Shown piece by piece: positions 21,176 to 37,000 of a stretch of 64,000 bases of DNA; within the stretch, counting starts at the first letter, position 1, and the number at the start of each line of letters is the position of its first letter. The stretch comes from Hemicentrotus pulcherrimus. Taxonomy: Eukaryota > Echinodermata > Echinoidea > Camarodonta > Strongylocentrotidae. A model generated the notes under the pieces. That model saw nothing but the letters and a program-made list of their open reading frames with translations. It did not search any database and was not told the origin of the DNA. The stretch is taken from assembly GCA_003118195.1 (NCBI GenBank), contig BEXV01001444.1, positions 1 through 64,000 of the forward strand, read 5' to 3'. Both the position numbers and the translations under genes were made by a program.

Positions 21176-23515
21176 GTTAGTTAAAATATTTTCCAAATGT
21201 TTTCAAGATCACATAGCAATTTTATTGTGTGGTTTGTGCATCATTTCCATTCCTTAATTAATTCGTCTTAATTTCAATCCTTTTTACATAAAATATATAT
21301 ATTTCATTCATATGCACGATTTTTACGTTTTTCTTAAAAAAATATGTTAATAATGTAAAAAGTATTTATATCTCAAATGTCATTGATCGATATTAAAAAA
21401 ACTATAATCTATACGATAATTATTGTAATTAATTTATATCTATTTCTGTCGTTTTTTAATTCAAATTCGTTCATACTTTTCTTCCCTTGATTCAGTTTTA
21501 AGCAATATTTTTTTTCTTCAAATTCGTTCGTTTAGTATCTATTCATATATTCATATTTATATCTAATAATATTTATCACAAAACAGTTTTATAAATTTAT
21601 CAATGACTGAATAAATTCCTTTGACCTAATATCAAACAAGCTAATTGACACTTCAAATGGTTAAACTGTGTTCTTTACAAAGTATTTCTAAATGTATTAT
21701 ATAAGTTTTTCTTTTAAATCAAATGAAGTCAATTGAAATTCCAAATTCTACCCGTTTTAAGGAGTAGTTGTCTGGGGATGATTAGGGTGGGGACCCGCCC
21801 CTCCCCACCCCCCACTCAGTGTTATTAAGGGTACGTATATGCGTGTTCCCTCCTTTTGAAAACACCCCCTAAGTCCGTGTATTTGTGTATGTACGAGCCG
21901 GACTTTGGTGCATGAAAAGTACCCCTTTACCGGACATTTTGGTAACACGCATCGGTCATTACGACCCCGGAGAGGGGGGGGGGGGGGGGGGGGGNGGTAC
22001 ACTGTTGTCTTGAAGGGTTATAACATATCATAGGTTTATCGTTAATATACATTTATAGAAATGCTTTGCTTCTAAATTTTTGTTTTATAAATGCCTCTCC
22101 TTTTATTCAGTAGAAGCTTCTCCTTGTTTTCTGTTCTTCCATTTGCATGTTATTAATTTCTCTCGATTTGTAATCTCCTTTTCGATTCGGCACTACAAAG
22201 TTGAGAGCGGTATCAGTGTATATAGAGACAATGACAATGGAACTATTTATTTTGTATGTACTGCATTGGTAGTAACCTTCATCACAATCACATTATTTCA
22301 TATTTTGATACTTATCACTCAATATCAGGAAAATCAGAATAAATATCATAAATTGTATAAAGCTGAAAATGTCTAGTATTGTTCGTAAAATAAAATATAA
22401 ATTCCATTCATCTGTTTAACATTTGAACTCACACACACACACACACAATTGCATTACATTATAAATGGTTACCCTTCTCATGTTCTACTTCTGTACCTAT
22501 CCCCCGTCTCACTTTCACCCTCTCTCGCTCACCCTTTCTCTCTCTTTCTCACTCTCACTCTCTCTCCCTCCATCACCCTCCCTAACCCTCCTCCCCCACC
22601 CTGTGTATCATCCCGTTTCAGCGGGTTCAGCCTCTCTCTCTTTCTCTTTCTCCTCATTTGTGATCTTGGGTCTCAGCCTCAATTTACGTTACTTACACAT
22701 CTCTTTTTATTCAGTTCTTCCCCCACCCCTCTCTATCTCTCTCTCTCTTTCTGTCTTTCTCTGTATCTTACCTATCCCTTTCCACATTCCACCCTCCTGT
22801 ATTTTCAATCTATCCTCCTGAATTGTCAATGTCTAGTCTAATGAATATAAAAAGCATCATTTCCTGATCACTCAAGCCCCCTCCCAGGTATCTCCAAATA
22901 ACCTTTCATTTCGTAAACGCAATGATTAAAAAAAGAGGAAGCAGATCAAGGTTCTATAAACAAATTCAAACATAAACAAAACTTCCGAAGCAGTATGAAA
23001 TTTGCGCAAGAAGTTGTAAGCATCTCGACATTACGTCAAGAAACTATTCTCCCACAAGTAAGAGCTGCGCAGAAATTGTTCTTTCTTGTTCGATCGATAA
23101 TTTCGCCTTTGTCCTCCCCTGTTAACCCCAAAATGGGAAGGCACGACCAATGTAAGATATCGACCAATATCGATCACCGTCTTCATTTTCTCATTCTATC
23201 TTCACTACAAGCGATCGATACTCACCTTCGAGAGGAGGAAGGGGGTGCGCTATACGCAAATAGCATTTTGTGGTGGAGGGGCCTATTGTTGATGTGGGAT
23301 AATGCATTAACAGTTATAAAACTTTTTGTATGATGAGCTAAGCTGTCAAACATTGCAGACGCCATCTTTGTACACGACGTATTAAATCCGCACGGCAGAC
23401 AGTATACGCTGGAAGATAAAGATTGGCGTATTTCTGGAAACGGATTTATGCCAAATTTTGCAGTGATTCTATTGCCATGGTACCGGAATGATATAACAGG
23501 AATATATTTACCAAC
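21176..23515. other. Intergenic spacer between the two large genes
   Basis: AT-rich, with a poly-G run ending in a single N at 21995, a CA repeat (22430-22447) and a CT-rich stretch (22500-22770). No gene or promoter motif is recognised. Confidence 0.45.
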
Positions 23516-23548
23516 ATGGGACAAATAACAGAACGCTGTTTTATCCTG
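23516..23548 (+). CDS. Mosaic gene exon 1: start of signal peptide
   Basis: ATG GGA CAA gives [11 protein letters not shown] and ends in phase 0 at CTG/gtaagt. The hydrophobic run continues in exon 2, which is why this start was chosen. Confidence 0.65.
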
Positions 23549-24322
23549 GTAAGTTTTAAAGTGAAGTATTGCGTCTAAAAGTTGAACTCAGGAAACTTGT
23601 TCGTGGCAAATAGCATAACGCAATTCAACAACAGTGTCCAATACATTTGGATATAGCTTTTGTTTTAGCTTATTTTCCATCAAATGGGAGGATATAATTA
23701 TGGTGATTAAATTTAATTGATAGCTTTACTTCAATTTAAATCAGACAATTCATTAAGTACGATTAAAATATTTCATATGCGAAATTGCCAGGATAGGAAT
23801 GATCATGCTGTGGTATTCATCTAATGATGTTATGTCATATTTTGATGCTTCGTGGGCTTGTATACATGAAATACATATTTATGTTTCTATTTATATGTTA
23901 TATGTTATTTTATAGCATTCATTTTATATACAAGTATGACATAGCCCACATAAAGCAAATTAATGTCAACTCACTTATTACAACAAAGTGTTTAGTTTAA
24001 TGTTATCAAGTAATTATTGAATTTATCATAACAATGTCCGCATGGTGGACATGTTTACCCTGCATATAGCGTGCATTAACTATAGTCAGAAAATAATCAT
24101 ATGGGTAATCTGCAATTCAACTGAAAATATTCTTTGGGAAAATTTGTTAGTGTTTCTGAACTTCTAACATTATACTAAATATAGCATTTACAGATGTTTC
24201 GTCGTATTTTTCTTTCTTTTGTAAAAGAACTAATAAGTAATATTTTAAAAATAAAAACGCGCTCTCTCTCTCTCTCTCTCCTTCTCTCCATCTCTTTCTT
24301 TCCCTCTCTCTCTCTTTCTCTC

Positions 24323-24363
<41 letters not shown>

Positions 24364-26403
24364 ACCTAATGTATCTCTTTACCTGTTTATCTCTTTCTCT
24401 CTCTCTCTCTCTACCTACCTAATGTATCTCTTTATCCGTTTATCTCTTTCTCTATTCACTTCTTCTCTAGATATTTTAGTTAAACCAAGGGATGCAAGCA
24501 CACCAAGCTTCATGCTTGCGCGCTGTTGCCCTGTTATATGTTTAACTTAGTTTTATTATATATTTAGCCTGTAACTTAACTTAAATTAATTTGTGTAATA
24601 TATTCTCTACATAATGTCACGTATACTGGATATGCATCAAATGCATATGTATCAAAAAAGATATCAGATCAATGTACATGAATATGTATATTCGTTAAAA
24701 AATAGATGAGAAAGATGATATAGAAATCGATCAATCAATCTTTCTCACTCAAGTCTCTCTTTCGCTGGCACTCTATTTTCCCAGTCTGTTATCATGGTAA
24801 TATCAGTTCTTTATTGCTGTTTCTAAAACGAAACTTATCCCATGCTATACCATTGTTAAACAAACAACACTGGCCTCCAGTCACTGGAGAATATAATATC
24901 GGATACTTGTTCAATTGTTTACCACACTACATTTATACATCTCACTCTTCAATAAACAGAGAACATCATAATCACTTCGATCTATATCAGCTCCTTCCTT
25001 TCGCATTCCCAAAACCTCATAACAGATTGGATTCAAATACTTTCAGTCCGTTGCCCCAAGCCTATGAATACCTCCATTTTTGAGTAATAGTAATTAAGAT
25101 GAATTCTTCAAACGACATCCGAAATAATACCTCTACAATTCTTAAGTTGTCCTTAGCCTAAAGGAAAACGTCTTGTATCCGGAGAAAATGCACCTTAACA
25201 AATGAATTGTTATTTTATTATCAAATATAAATTATTGTCATTATTATTAATGTATTCATTGTTTTTATTGTTAATATCATTATTATTGTTATCATAATTA
25301 GCAGTATCTTAATACTTGCTCCCTTATTTTATCCATGATAAGAATGTTGAACTGGATTTGTTGTTAGTATTTTGCTTTTCTTCGAATTTTTTGATTTTCT
25401 TAGAGTTTATTTTAGCCTCTACCTTTTATGCGTTTTAATTATGATGCAGATTTAGTCTAGTGGCCTTCTAAAATCTTATTTACATAATCAATTTTTGTTT
25501 GTTTCATATAGGTTGTGATTGCCGTGTTGTGTGCGACTGGATTAGCGGCAGGTAAGATTGATATCACTTGGCTTTTAATTGTGCTTATGAACATGATGTA
25601 TTAAGGAATTAAACGAGAAGGAATGAGAGACAAACATTTTGCCTCTTTTGGTTTGTTTTGATTAGATTCGGTATAATTGATATAGATTTAATTCGTCAAG
25701 ACACTTTATGTGCAAATACAATATTGCCGTAGTAATCGACAGAGTGAAGAATGAGAGAGAGCGAGTGGGGAACAGATAGTGTGTGGGTTGCGTGCGTGCG
25801 GGTATGTTTGTATGTGAGAGAAAGAGAGGTAGAGAGGGAAATAGAGAGAGAGAGAGTGAGAGAGAGAAAGAGAGAGTGAGGGAAGATGTGTTAAAAGGGG
25901 TAAGCAGTACAGAAAGTACAATGAAACTGTCTTCTGACCAACTATTATCTTTTTTCAAACAGATTTTCCGTTCAGCTTCTTCATAAAGTCGGAGCACACT
26001 GGAGCTCTCTACGTCAACAAGACAGCCGAAGTCGAGTACGTGAACGAGGCGGGGTGTGCGTCCGCCTGTCTTTACGCACACGAGATCCAGTGCGAGGCCT
26101 TCGAATAAGACTTCGAAAACGAAGAATGTTACCTCGTCTCGTCCGACGACTTCACGAATGGCGTGAACGTGACCGAGCATAAGGATTCACATTATTATAC
26201 TAAATTATCGGGTAAGTAGACATGAGCAATTATTTGTTGATATATAAGGCGAACTTACTTAACTGTACAATTTTAATCGCGATTTTTTTTTTTTTCGTAT
26301 AGAGAGTTACATCATAATCGTAGGAATGTCTTATTTCCTTTATCCACATTTCTGACATTCATTCACAAGATTTTCCTGGTAATTTTGAATATTATTATTA
26401 TTA

Positions 26404-26434
<31 letters not shown>

Positions 26435-29400
26435 ACGAAGTTACGAACAAATATTTGCACGATTTTTACCGCAAACGGTTAGTCATGTTGTTAGTTTTGT
26501 AAAATATTGTATTCATAACATTCTAAACCTGTAGTCCGCGGTGTCCTCTCTGTTAACACGTTTTCCTATATAGTTTTCGCCATTATTTATTCATGTATCT
26601 ATTAATCTATTCATCTGTTTATTAATTTATTAATTTATTTATGTCCCCACATTAACCTGTCTACTAAATAAATGCACTTATCTAAATGTATGTAATTATC
26701 ATTTTCTTGTTTATATATTTATCTATTTATTCATTTACTTATCTCCCTATTTACTCATTCTTTTCTATCTAATTATTTATTTCAGGTCCATGCACAAATC
26801 CACCCGTTGGTCTAGAAGATGAGACCATCCCACTTTCTAGTATCTCCATGTCGTCATACATGGGCGGGGAAGAAAATGGACCAATCGACATCTCCAAAGA
26901 TCACGTGAGACTAAACTCGCCCGGAGGTTGGTGCGCTGGTGAATCGGCGGATATCAACAACATCACTGAGTGGATACAGGTGAGTTGAGGGGTGTGGTCA
27001 GGGTGTAATCAGAGCCATCTATACACAAAGTTTGGTCAACCCGGTCCGAGTTGGACACAATATGGCGGCTACTGCTTTGTTGGGCAAGCACAAAACAAAA
27101 GAATATATGCCATGTTGTGACACAGTGAACCAAGTTGGCCATACTCTGTATATAGATGGCTCTGGGTGTAATGTGACGCTGTAAGAATATCTATCCCTTT
27201 TAAAGAATACTTCTTTACTATGCATTTCAAATTCAACGGGAAAGTAATATAATCAATTCAGAGTTTATGGGCACGTTCATTGCTCTTTCAACACCATAGC
27301 TAGAAAGTATAATAAATGGGTTGCCCACGGTCACCGGAAGGCCCGGATCACGTTTAGTTCTTTCTTGTCCTCTTCATTAACAATCCACGGCTTTTTAAAA
27401 CATTCTACCGTTTAATACAAGTTTTTTTTTTTAATTGCCTATATAAGGGCCGCAAAGAACGTATAGTCACGTCACCTCGGTACGAAATAGCTTTTATAAT
27501 TATTGTTAAGTATACCTGTGCCTGTGATGCGAAAATCATGATTGGTGTGAACTAGATAATTATATGCTTTTTGGTTACTTTGAAATTCAATTTCAATTTC
27601 AATTTCAAATTTATTCATGTTTCCAAAAAAACATTACAAATCAATTATAAGCATTTAAAACAAATTTAAGAAATACATGTTGGACAGAGGGGTCCACTAA
27701 AAAGCAATGCTTGTACAAGTGTGAACACCTCAAATGAAACTTAGGAATAATGAGTAGTTAAATTAACTAATCTGTAACTACAAAAGGAGCTACAAAATAG
27801 GGAAAAGAAAAAGGGGATGCCAACAGAGACGAGAAAGGGACAAGACAACACTTTACACGACAAAGATAGAAGTACACGGTCATTTTACAAAACGTAGACA
27901 ATGACAAAAAGAAGTGAGAGATCGAGGGTACAGAAAATATTACTTAATGATGGGCTGCGTGTGGGGTTGGGAAGAAGATAAGGAAAGAGAAATGCGCGTT
28001 AGAATGGGAATAAGCATGAGAAGGAACAATATAATCTATCAAATAACATTTTGAGTCAGCGAGCGGAGAAAGATCTTGTTTTAAGCAAAAACAACAACGG
28101 CATATAATTAAATGAGGTGTATATGATTGTAATAAAAACCGAGCAAAATCATGTCCTAAATTCTCTTTCTCTCCCCGATCGCTCTGTTTATACCTCATTC
28201 CTACTTCTCTCTCTCTTCAAACATGCCTCATGATATCCACACTGTTCATCCATTATGTCTGTTTCTCTGTACAGGTTGACTTCAGTGAGCCCAAGATGAT
28301 TGGGGCCGTATCAACACAAGGTTTCAACCACCCTGATCTTGATAACATCTTCTGCTCACAGTATTACCTGTCATATCGGTTCACCGATAACACTACGGAT
28401 ACCGACTGGGTCGTCTATGAAGAGAGCGGTAGTACGATGGTAAGTTCATCAGTAATATCATTATTCTATTTTATTTGATTTCATTTAAACATGTTACCAT
28501 GTGATTCGACAATTTGGAACCAAAAGAGCGTTAACAAAATCAACTGGTATCAATTAAATACATAGTTAATGCGCTTCTGGTTCTCAACAGATGAAATCAA
28601 ATTGACTGAGTATACGTAAGAAACCTGTGATTGAATTGAAAGCCTTTCCTTTAATAAAAAGTTTTTTTTATCTAATTTCCTAGATCTGCTCCCGTGTAAG
28701 CACGCCGTTAATTTTGAATCAATTGATAAAAACGAGGTATAACGTTGGGCACATACCTTTTGGGGCATTGATTAATATTAGAGTAAGAAACGGGCGAATT
28801 ATGCATTGATAATGCTATAAATCAAACGATTCGACAAATTCATTTTTCGTTCATTTACCATCTCCTTATTGTTACCTCGTGGAATAGACGTTACTTTGTA
28901 TAATCATGGCTTACTAATCACCATTTCTCATGTTTATTTACACACAATGGTAAACATTATTCATCTATCCATGTTCTGTCTTCTTTTAACAGATGTTCGA
29001 TGCCAACGCCAATAGTAATGGCATAGTAAACAACACATTGGCGACACCTGTCAAAGCTACCAGTATCAGATTGCACCCGACTGTGTGTCAGAATCATCCC
29101 TGCATGAGACTCGAGTTTTACGGCTGCCGAGGTATGTTTCATACTTTTCTGAGTTATTATTTATGACTGTATTTATTATAAAGGAAATCACCATCTGTGA
29201 ATATCTTTAAATCAAAACTGAAACCGCATCCTTTCAATTAACTGTAAATCTTAGCATATCAGGAGCTCTTAAAGCGCAGTAGATAATAAGGGTTGGATAG
29301 ATTCTGCGCTCTTTAAATGTATGATTATTATCATTATTTAAAAGGTTAAAAATTGATAAAACTTTTAATTAACTTTTACTTTTGGAATGTGAAAAAAAGT

Positions 29401-31017
29401 GCTTTACAGACCTATCTTATTGTGGTATATTTGAAAAGTTTAGTTTTATCACCAAATATATCTATTTCACCCTTTCAGTCGACTGTGAACCGAACCCCTG
29501 TCAGCACGAGGACGCGACCTGTACGGATTCAAGCACATGGGTGTGGAATGTGACATGTGACTGCCCAACAGGATTGTCAGGTGACTTCTGTCAGGTGAAC
29601 TTTGACGAGTGCGCATCGAATCCCTGCCAGAACGGAGGGGAGTGTGTGGACGGCGTCAATCGATACACCTGCGACTGCGCAGATGGGTTCGAAGGTAGGT
29701 GTGATTTTTATTACAAAAAACAACAACAAATAATAATATTTAAGCAAACAACAAATAACATTAAAGAAAAAAAAAACACCCCAAACGCCTTCCCCTTGCA
29801 AAGATTTATTTTCGATTATGACAGTAGAAGCTTAGTAATAATAATAGAGTAGGTGTCTATAGACTCTAGAGTAAATCTATCCCTAGAGTATGCCTATTGC
29901 ACCATTACGGCATCGCTATCCTGGTATAGGACTGCGTCAGAGACTGGCACAGTCTTTGACGCGCCATATCGTTCACATAGTAAATGCCTAAAGAAATACT
30001 GAAACTGTTATGTTAAATACCTGGTATGAGTGCTCTTCAAAGGCTTGATTAGTGTAATGGTTACAACGCAATAGACACGTTTACCAACACAATGAAAGTG
30101 TTTGCATAGTTCTTGAACCAAGGTTGTCCATGACAACCTAAAACCTTGCCCGAGGAAAGTAATGTATGCATACCGGGCAGCGTTTCATGAAACCGTGATA
30201 AGTACAAGTTCACCGACATCCCATTGAAACGCTTGTTACACGCATTTCAATGGGATGTCGGTGAACTTGTACTTGTAACGGTTTCGTGAGACGCTGCCCT
30301 GGATTCCAAGTATGGGAGTTCGTTCATTAATAACAGGTCAATGGAAAAGCTCGTCCCCAGAACGAGAAACACCCACAGATTTGAAGATGTTAGTTAACCG
30401 GTCTTTTGAAATAACGCCTCGGGTGCAACGGTATAAGTTAAAATGGAAGCAGCATTCATACGGTCGTCATCTTCATAGCAGACAAAACAAACAAGAAGAA
30501 GCTGGGATAATAAAAGTATACTGAGTTTTATACTACTACTACTACTACTACTACTAGGCCTACTAATTTTGTTGACCCAGGGAAGCATCATCAGCTTCAA
30601 TGCTGCTCTTCCCGAGGCTCTGCAATTATATTATTAACGTGGCCAGTACAATTTACACCTGGATGGAGAGTAGCAAATGTGAATTAATATCTTGCCAGGA
30701 CGTTAGTATCGGGCTGTGGTTCGTACCCTCAACCCTTGGACTGAGAGTAAAGTAAATGAGGCACGATACCTCCACTGCTAAGCTGCGCTTGTCTTGTAGT
30801 TGTATCCCTGAAATGATGTTTCTCAAATGTTCCACCAAATGTTCAGATATGCCCCATTTACTACTTGACACCGCCCCCTGGCAGGAATTAATATTAATAT
30901 CAATATTCCTTGAAAATGCTAGAGCGCCGTAATGGCAGCACAGCTAAAGCCGGGGTAATAATCTCCAAGTTTAGAAGCGCTTAGTAATTGTAATAAGCGC
31001 TACATAAACAAACTGAG

Positions 31018-31056
<39 letters not shown>

Positions 31057-34000
31057 AAGCATAGTGCTTGTAAGTAGGGTCCCAGTTTTACAAAATGATA
31101 ATGAATGTCATGGTTTTATGCGATTCGCAAAAGGTATGAACGACTTTTTATGGAATTTAAGACAAATTTGACCGCTCAAAATGTCATTATTGACCTCTTT
31201 ATAGCAGTGTTCATGTTTTTGTAACCTTTCCGGTCAACATTAGTAATTTTCTTTCCTTAGCTTGGGTATTTTTATTACTATTTTGTAAAATGAACAATGA
31301 TTGACCGAATCAGGAGAACTCTCATATCCCTGACCGAATGAAGATGATACAAACAAAGAATATGATTTATTTATCTAAAGTTTATCATTGTGACCTAAGA
31401 GTAAGAGAAGTTTAGTGTATCAAACTAAACTAAGCAAGCGATAAGCCTTTTTATTTGTGTAGATAATTCACCCGAATTCATCCCCAGAGGCTCATTCAAA
31501 AAACTTTTTTTGCTAATTGTCCACCATTGGTTAAAACTTTGGGCCAATGAGCTGTACCACATACGCATACTTAACGAGAGACTAATGAATTTCCATTATT
31601 ACTCTTTGCTTTCGGAGTAGCTAGGTGGCCGGTCGTCTGGTATGAATCTTTCGTAAATTTTGTGATAAACTTAAATTTAGATAGTTATGAATTCAAGTAT
31701 TATATATGTGCTTTTCAAAAAACACAATTATCACTGTCATTTGTTCTAAGTTCGTTCATTACTGTCTATGAAAGAGGACCTTAATCCCATTTTGGTCTGT
31801 TATGTGAGTAGCGTTTTTTGTGTACAGTCCCACCCGTTAGTTTTTACAGATTGTTTGAATTGTGTTAATGTGTTCAGTGCAATTGTGTGTGATGTGTGTG
31901 TGAACTGTGAACATTGCATTGTGCCTTTATTTCCAGGCTCCGCACAGGCTTAACTTTAGAATACCGGTAACAATAGGGTTTATGTACATGCAAGTAAGTG
32001 GATGCCAGTTGGCTCAGTCAGTACAACTAAAGTAAAGCATCTGCCTGTTAAACCAAAGGCAAAGTCAGTTCTCAGACTCTGGTTCGATTTCGACCCAGGC
32101 GGATGACTGAAGCCTGCGTTGTGTGTTAGGCGCAGGCTATGTTAAGTGGAAAACTCTCCGTCCCTCGGATAGCACGTTAAATGGAGGCCCCACTTAGAAC
32201 TTTACGCAATTTGAGCGCTGTATACAGTGAGTTTACGCGCTCACATTGGCTGATCTGCTTGAGTGGTTTCAAATTCAAGTGAGAGATTGAGGGCTCATTC
32301 TCAAACACCATTAACTGTACAAAAGTCACAAGAATTCACTCAAAATCGTTATAGTGGACAGCGTAGTGATGATTGACACAAAGAGACAAAGGAGGCTGAG
32401 GGGTTTTCAAGATTTAGCCCTAATTTTTAATTAGATTTATGTTTCAACAAACAGGAAAGCAAATTATTTTCATGTTCAAGATACTTAATAATACTATACT
32501 AATAGAGACTGCTATAGGTGGCCAATTTTTTTGTTTTTTTGTTTTTTTTGTTTGTTTGTTTGGGGGGGGGGGGGGGGGGGGGGGNATTCTTTATTTCAGT
32601 CCTAGACCGAACACTAAACATACTCCTAAACACAAACATCTGTCATGCTGCAGGAAATTCAGCTAGAACAAATGAGCCTACCGTAACCTAACACTTTGCC
32701 AAGAACCTATTTACAACCCAAACCCTAACCCCATTCAACAAAATAATGCTTGGAGCAAATGTCGCAAGATCAAATGTCGAAGCACCGTTTGCATGCCACT
32801 TTGAAACTTTCACTTCTTTCCCTTTAATTATGCAGGCACCCATTGTGGAACCAACATCGATGAGTGTTCAAGCGATCCATGCCAGAACGGCGGTACGTGT
32901 GAAGAAGGTGTCAATGGCTACGTATGCATCTGCGTGGATGGCTGGGGTGGTGGCGACTGCGAAGACTATGACGGTAATTATCCTTTCAGTTCTGGGAATG
33001 GTGTAGGTCGAAATATTCCTGGTAGCACTGTTAAATAGTTTGAAACAAAGATAGCAGTTCCTTGCTTGGCCAGTTAGGATTGAATATATTTGTGTATCTC
33101 TTTATATAGGCATGTGTTTGGTTGCCCTGGCATGCAGGCAAGTGTGGGTCTCTAACTTTCTGCAGTTTGTGTACATTATTTGCATCAATGCTTTTTGCAC
33201 GAGGTAGAATACAAATTAGAACTCACTTAACAGAATTTAACAGATATATCTGATAAAGGAAGGGGAGTAAATGTAAATGATATAAGTGTTGTAATATGTT
33301 TATATGATGTACATAGGTAACATAGCCTGTCATTAAATGTAGTTCAAGAGGTGACATAATTAAAGAAAGAGGCTTCACCATTTCAGTAACAATGAAAATA
33401 AAAATTTCCTAAACATAATGTGATTTGAGTGAAAATGTTATATTTCATATGAGGGTTAACCTTGTGAAGACATCCTCATTTAGTATCGATATATATACAT
33501 GTAATATGAAAATGAATGAAAAATGTGTCCAAATTCTCTTGTTTACTTGCCTACTTGTTCTTCTTACATTATATTATTATGTCTATGGATCTAAGTGTTA
33601 AAATGTAATTGTAGCCAATTTGAGAATCCAAAGTCTGTTATTCTGTGTGTTAAAATGTGCTGTCACCATCATGGTCAAAGTGATGTAACAGCTGTTTCTC
33701 TCTATATTTCATACATCAGTTGTCTGCAACGAGGGCTACTTTGCTGGCCTCAACTCCTGCTACATGCTCGAGCTCACCAACACCACCACCTACTACTGGG
33801 CGGAGCAAACCTGCCAATCCATCGGGGGGCATCTCTTGTTTCCCAGCGACAGCGAGGAGCAGAGCATCGTTTCTGGTATTCTCAATGACCAGGGGGTCTC
33901 CACGGGGGTCAAGCTGATGACGGGGCTGAAGTACGACTCTGGAGACGACTCGGTGGCATTCAGTGATGGCTCTGGTAGTCCATCCTTTAATGGATGGGAG

Positions 34001-37000
34001 TCCTCCAGTCCTTCTGGTAGTATGGAATGCGTTGCTTTGGTAGCGGAGGGGTCATCATGGGTATGGCAGAATGTGGATTGTACATCAGACAGGGCTTACA
34101 TCTGTGAACAAGAAAAAGGTAGGTTTACAGAGTTGTGCTTCATTTGTTATATTATGTTCTAAGCTACATCTGTTAAAGGGACTTGGTATCTTTGCCTCAG
34201 ATTCTAAACAAAATCCTAGATTTTGCTCATGCTTCAAGCGTAATTATAACCTTTAGGTTAGTCAGGAACCCCATGACTTTTACAAGCTGATCGCCTGACT
34301 GATTATCAAGATATTTATAATTTGAAATCATTTTTTGTTTTCCTAACGGTATTTATAACACTACAGTCTACTGGGGGAAATGAGTATGGTAAAATCGGTC
34401 ACTCAAAGATTTTTACATTTTTGAGGCACTTCATGATCATTTTGAGGCGGAATTTTTGTAAGGGCCTCTATATTACACCATATCACAGAAACTGATAACA
34501 CGTAGGGCCTTGCATCTCAGATTTGTCAAACTGGAACATAGTTAAACTATGCCTTTAAGCTAATGCATCTGTGAACAAGACGAAGGAAAATTTACGGAGT
34601 TGTGCTCCATTATATTATGTTTTAACATGTCTGTAGTTTTTTAAAATTTGATACTTGATACCGTTGATAAGAGATGATTTGTTTTAAAAACATATGATTA
34701 CTGTTTTATTAAAGAATTTTGCTACTTGTGATCATAGGCTTCTGTAGAATGGGAAAGTATAGGCTAAAGTACAAAGAAGTTCAGGTACCTGTTCCATAAA
34801 ACTTGTTATCAATAACAACTGCAAAATATCTATGACAAATCTGCTCACAGCCAATTTTAGGAGCTTATAAAGATTATCGTAATTTGTTATTAATATCGAG
34901 TTTCATGAAACAGGGCCCAGAGCGAGGAATAGATGAAAGTCTCACTAGGTAAATTGAATAAATAAACATTTCTTGAAGTATTAAAGATATAGACCGGTAG
35001 TGGTAAAATTGCAGTTCAAGGGTTTTGGGTGCAAAATATCCATTCAGTATTGTTTAAATATTGCCTTCAGAGTTCTAGATGGCAATACTTAACCTAAATT
35101 TGCAAAAAAAGCATAAATATATGCCCAAATGTTCAATGTTGAAGTGCATTTGCGTTATCTATCCAGGCCGGATCGATATGATAATTTACCAAATATATCA
35201 ATCAGTAGGCGGTTTTCCAGGAAAATTTGCATCATCACATATTGGTCAAAACATATATTTTCACATGACTGATAATAAGAGCTTCCATGTCATTTTTTGA
35301 GAGGAGGGCGTTTCCAAAACTGGTCTACCGGTATACCTTTAAAGTCTACAACTAATTGGTATTTTGCATGTTTTTGAGATTTGTAAAAACGTTCTCCATC
35401 CCGTAGTCCCATAATTGACAAATTACTTTCTAGCTTTATTATCTTCAATTTCCAAGCACATTTTTATTTTAAAGTAGATAAATGAATTACAATCCAAGCC
35501 ATGTAAATTTTATATATTTCTTTATTTCCCGGTATTATTTTGCTTTTGTTTGATATTTGAATCTATTTGATCTTCTTTCTCACCCCAGCTCATGGTGACT
35601 TCACCGAATGGGGCAAGTGGGAGGCATGCAGCGTTGCGTGTGGACCAGGTGAGGGTTATCAGGTCCGGCGCCGCACCTGTACCAACCCCGCCCCTTTTAT
35701 TGGAGGGGATGATTGCACAGGAAACTACACACAAAACACAACATGTGGGACTGTGTGTCCCATTGGTAAGTACAAAATCATTCTTCCTTTGAGTAGACTA
35801 GGCTATTCTTATCTTTTATTTATAAAAGAAAAGGTGTAAATGTTCACTCCTGAATGATAAACACTAATAAACCTAAACAACAACAATTTTTGATCTTTTC
35901 CTTCTATAATTTTGATTGTAATATCTATTATTTCATATATGTCACAGTGAGCATTTGGAATATTCTATAGATGCCAATATCATTATTGTGATATTTATTT
36001 CTTACTTTAGATCTTCTAGTATATTATGTATTGTGCCATGTATTAACTACATGTATCTATCTGTTATTTGTGAAAGTATGTTGTTTTTTAAAAAACATGC
36101 TCTCATTACATAAGGTTATGCTGTTGAAATAAAGGAAGCTTGATCTGATGAATTACTGAGAAAATGTACTTTTTTTCTCTGTTCAGTTGACTGTGCACAG
36201 GGGAGAATGGTGTGTAATCATCCTAGTAATAATTTCTGTAGCTCTTTGGAAGCGCATAGAGACTAAGTATTATGTGCTATACAAGAATACTTTTCTTCCT
36301 CTTCACAGTTGAGTGTCCGTCCGGTTTCATCACCAACTACGATACTTGCTACCTCCTCCAAGTCAACGAAACAGCCACGTACGATGACGCTAAAGCCGAC
36401 TGCCAGAACCTGACCATCTACGGCGGCCATCTTCTCTTCGTTAACGATATGGATGAGGAATCATTCCTTTCTAACATCCTTGCTGATTACTACGCCGATG
36501 ACTCCCTCAAGTATTTCACGGGGCTCAAGATCAACGTGACCTCGGGCAATGTGACCTTTGACTGGGAGTACGGGTCATCAAGCGAGGGGGTGAACCTGAC
36601 CTCTTGGGAGGTGGCCGGGAGTTCGATGTGGTCCGGCGGGTCGGCTGATACCAGCGATACGGACAATGAGTGTGTTCTCCTAGAGAAGTCAGGGTCAACA
36701 TGGAAAGCTGTCAATGAAGAGTGCTCACAAAACCTCGGCTATGTTTGCGAAGTGAATCTAGGTAAGTTATCCCTCTTTACATTATCTCACTTTAATACTT
36801 TTGCGCAAGTCAATTTTTACAATCTCGCAAACAATGCCTCCTGTTCATCCAAGCGTGATACAAAATGATTCGGGATATAACACTCTTTTGAAACATGTAT
36901 TATAACGTTTCGTTCATAGCTGACTTTTTAAAAATAAATGACAATTTTCTGAGTGTAAACTTTTTCTTACTCACACGGTAGGTATGATGCAGTGATTCAT

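Larger units (their letters stand above)
29695..32835. other. Intron 7, repeat-rich
   Basis: Contains a foldback MITE (30175-30299), SINE fragments (30649-30880, 32003-32240), CTA and ATT microsatellites (30531-30555, 31018-31055), and a poly-G run ending in a single N at 32585. No exon is recognised. Confidence 0.5.

Noticed and set aside
22449..22841. Leu/Ser/Pro-rich frames
   Set aside because: CT-rich simple sequence, no domain.
36490..36714. Minus-strand open frame within CTLD2
   Set aside because: Antisense of a well-supported exon.
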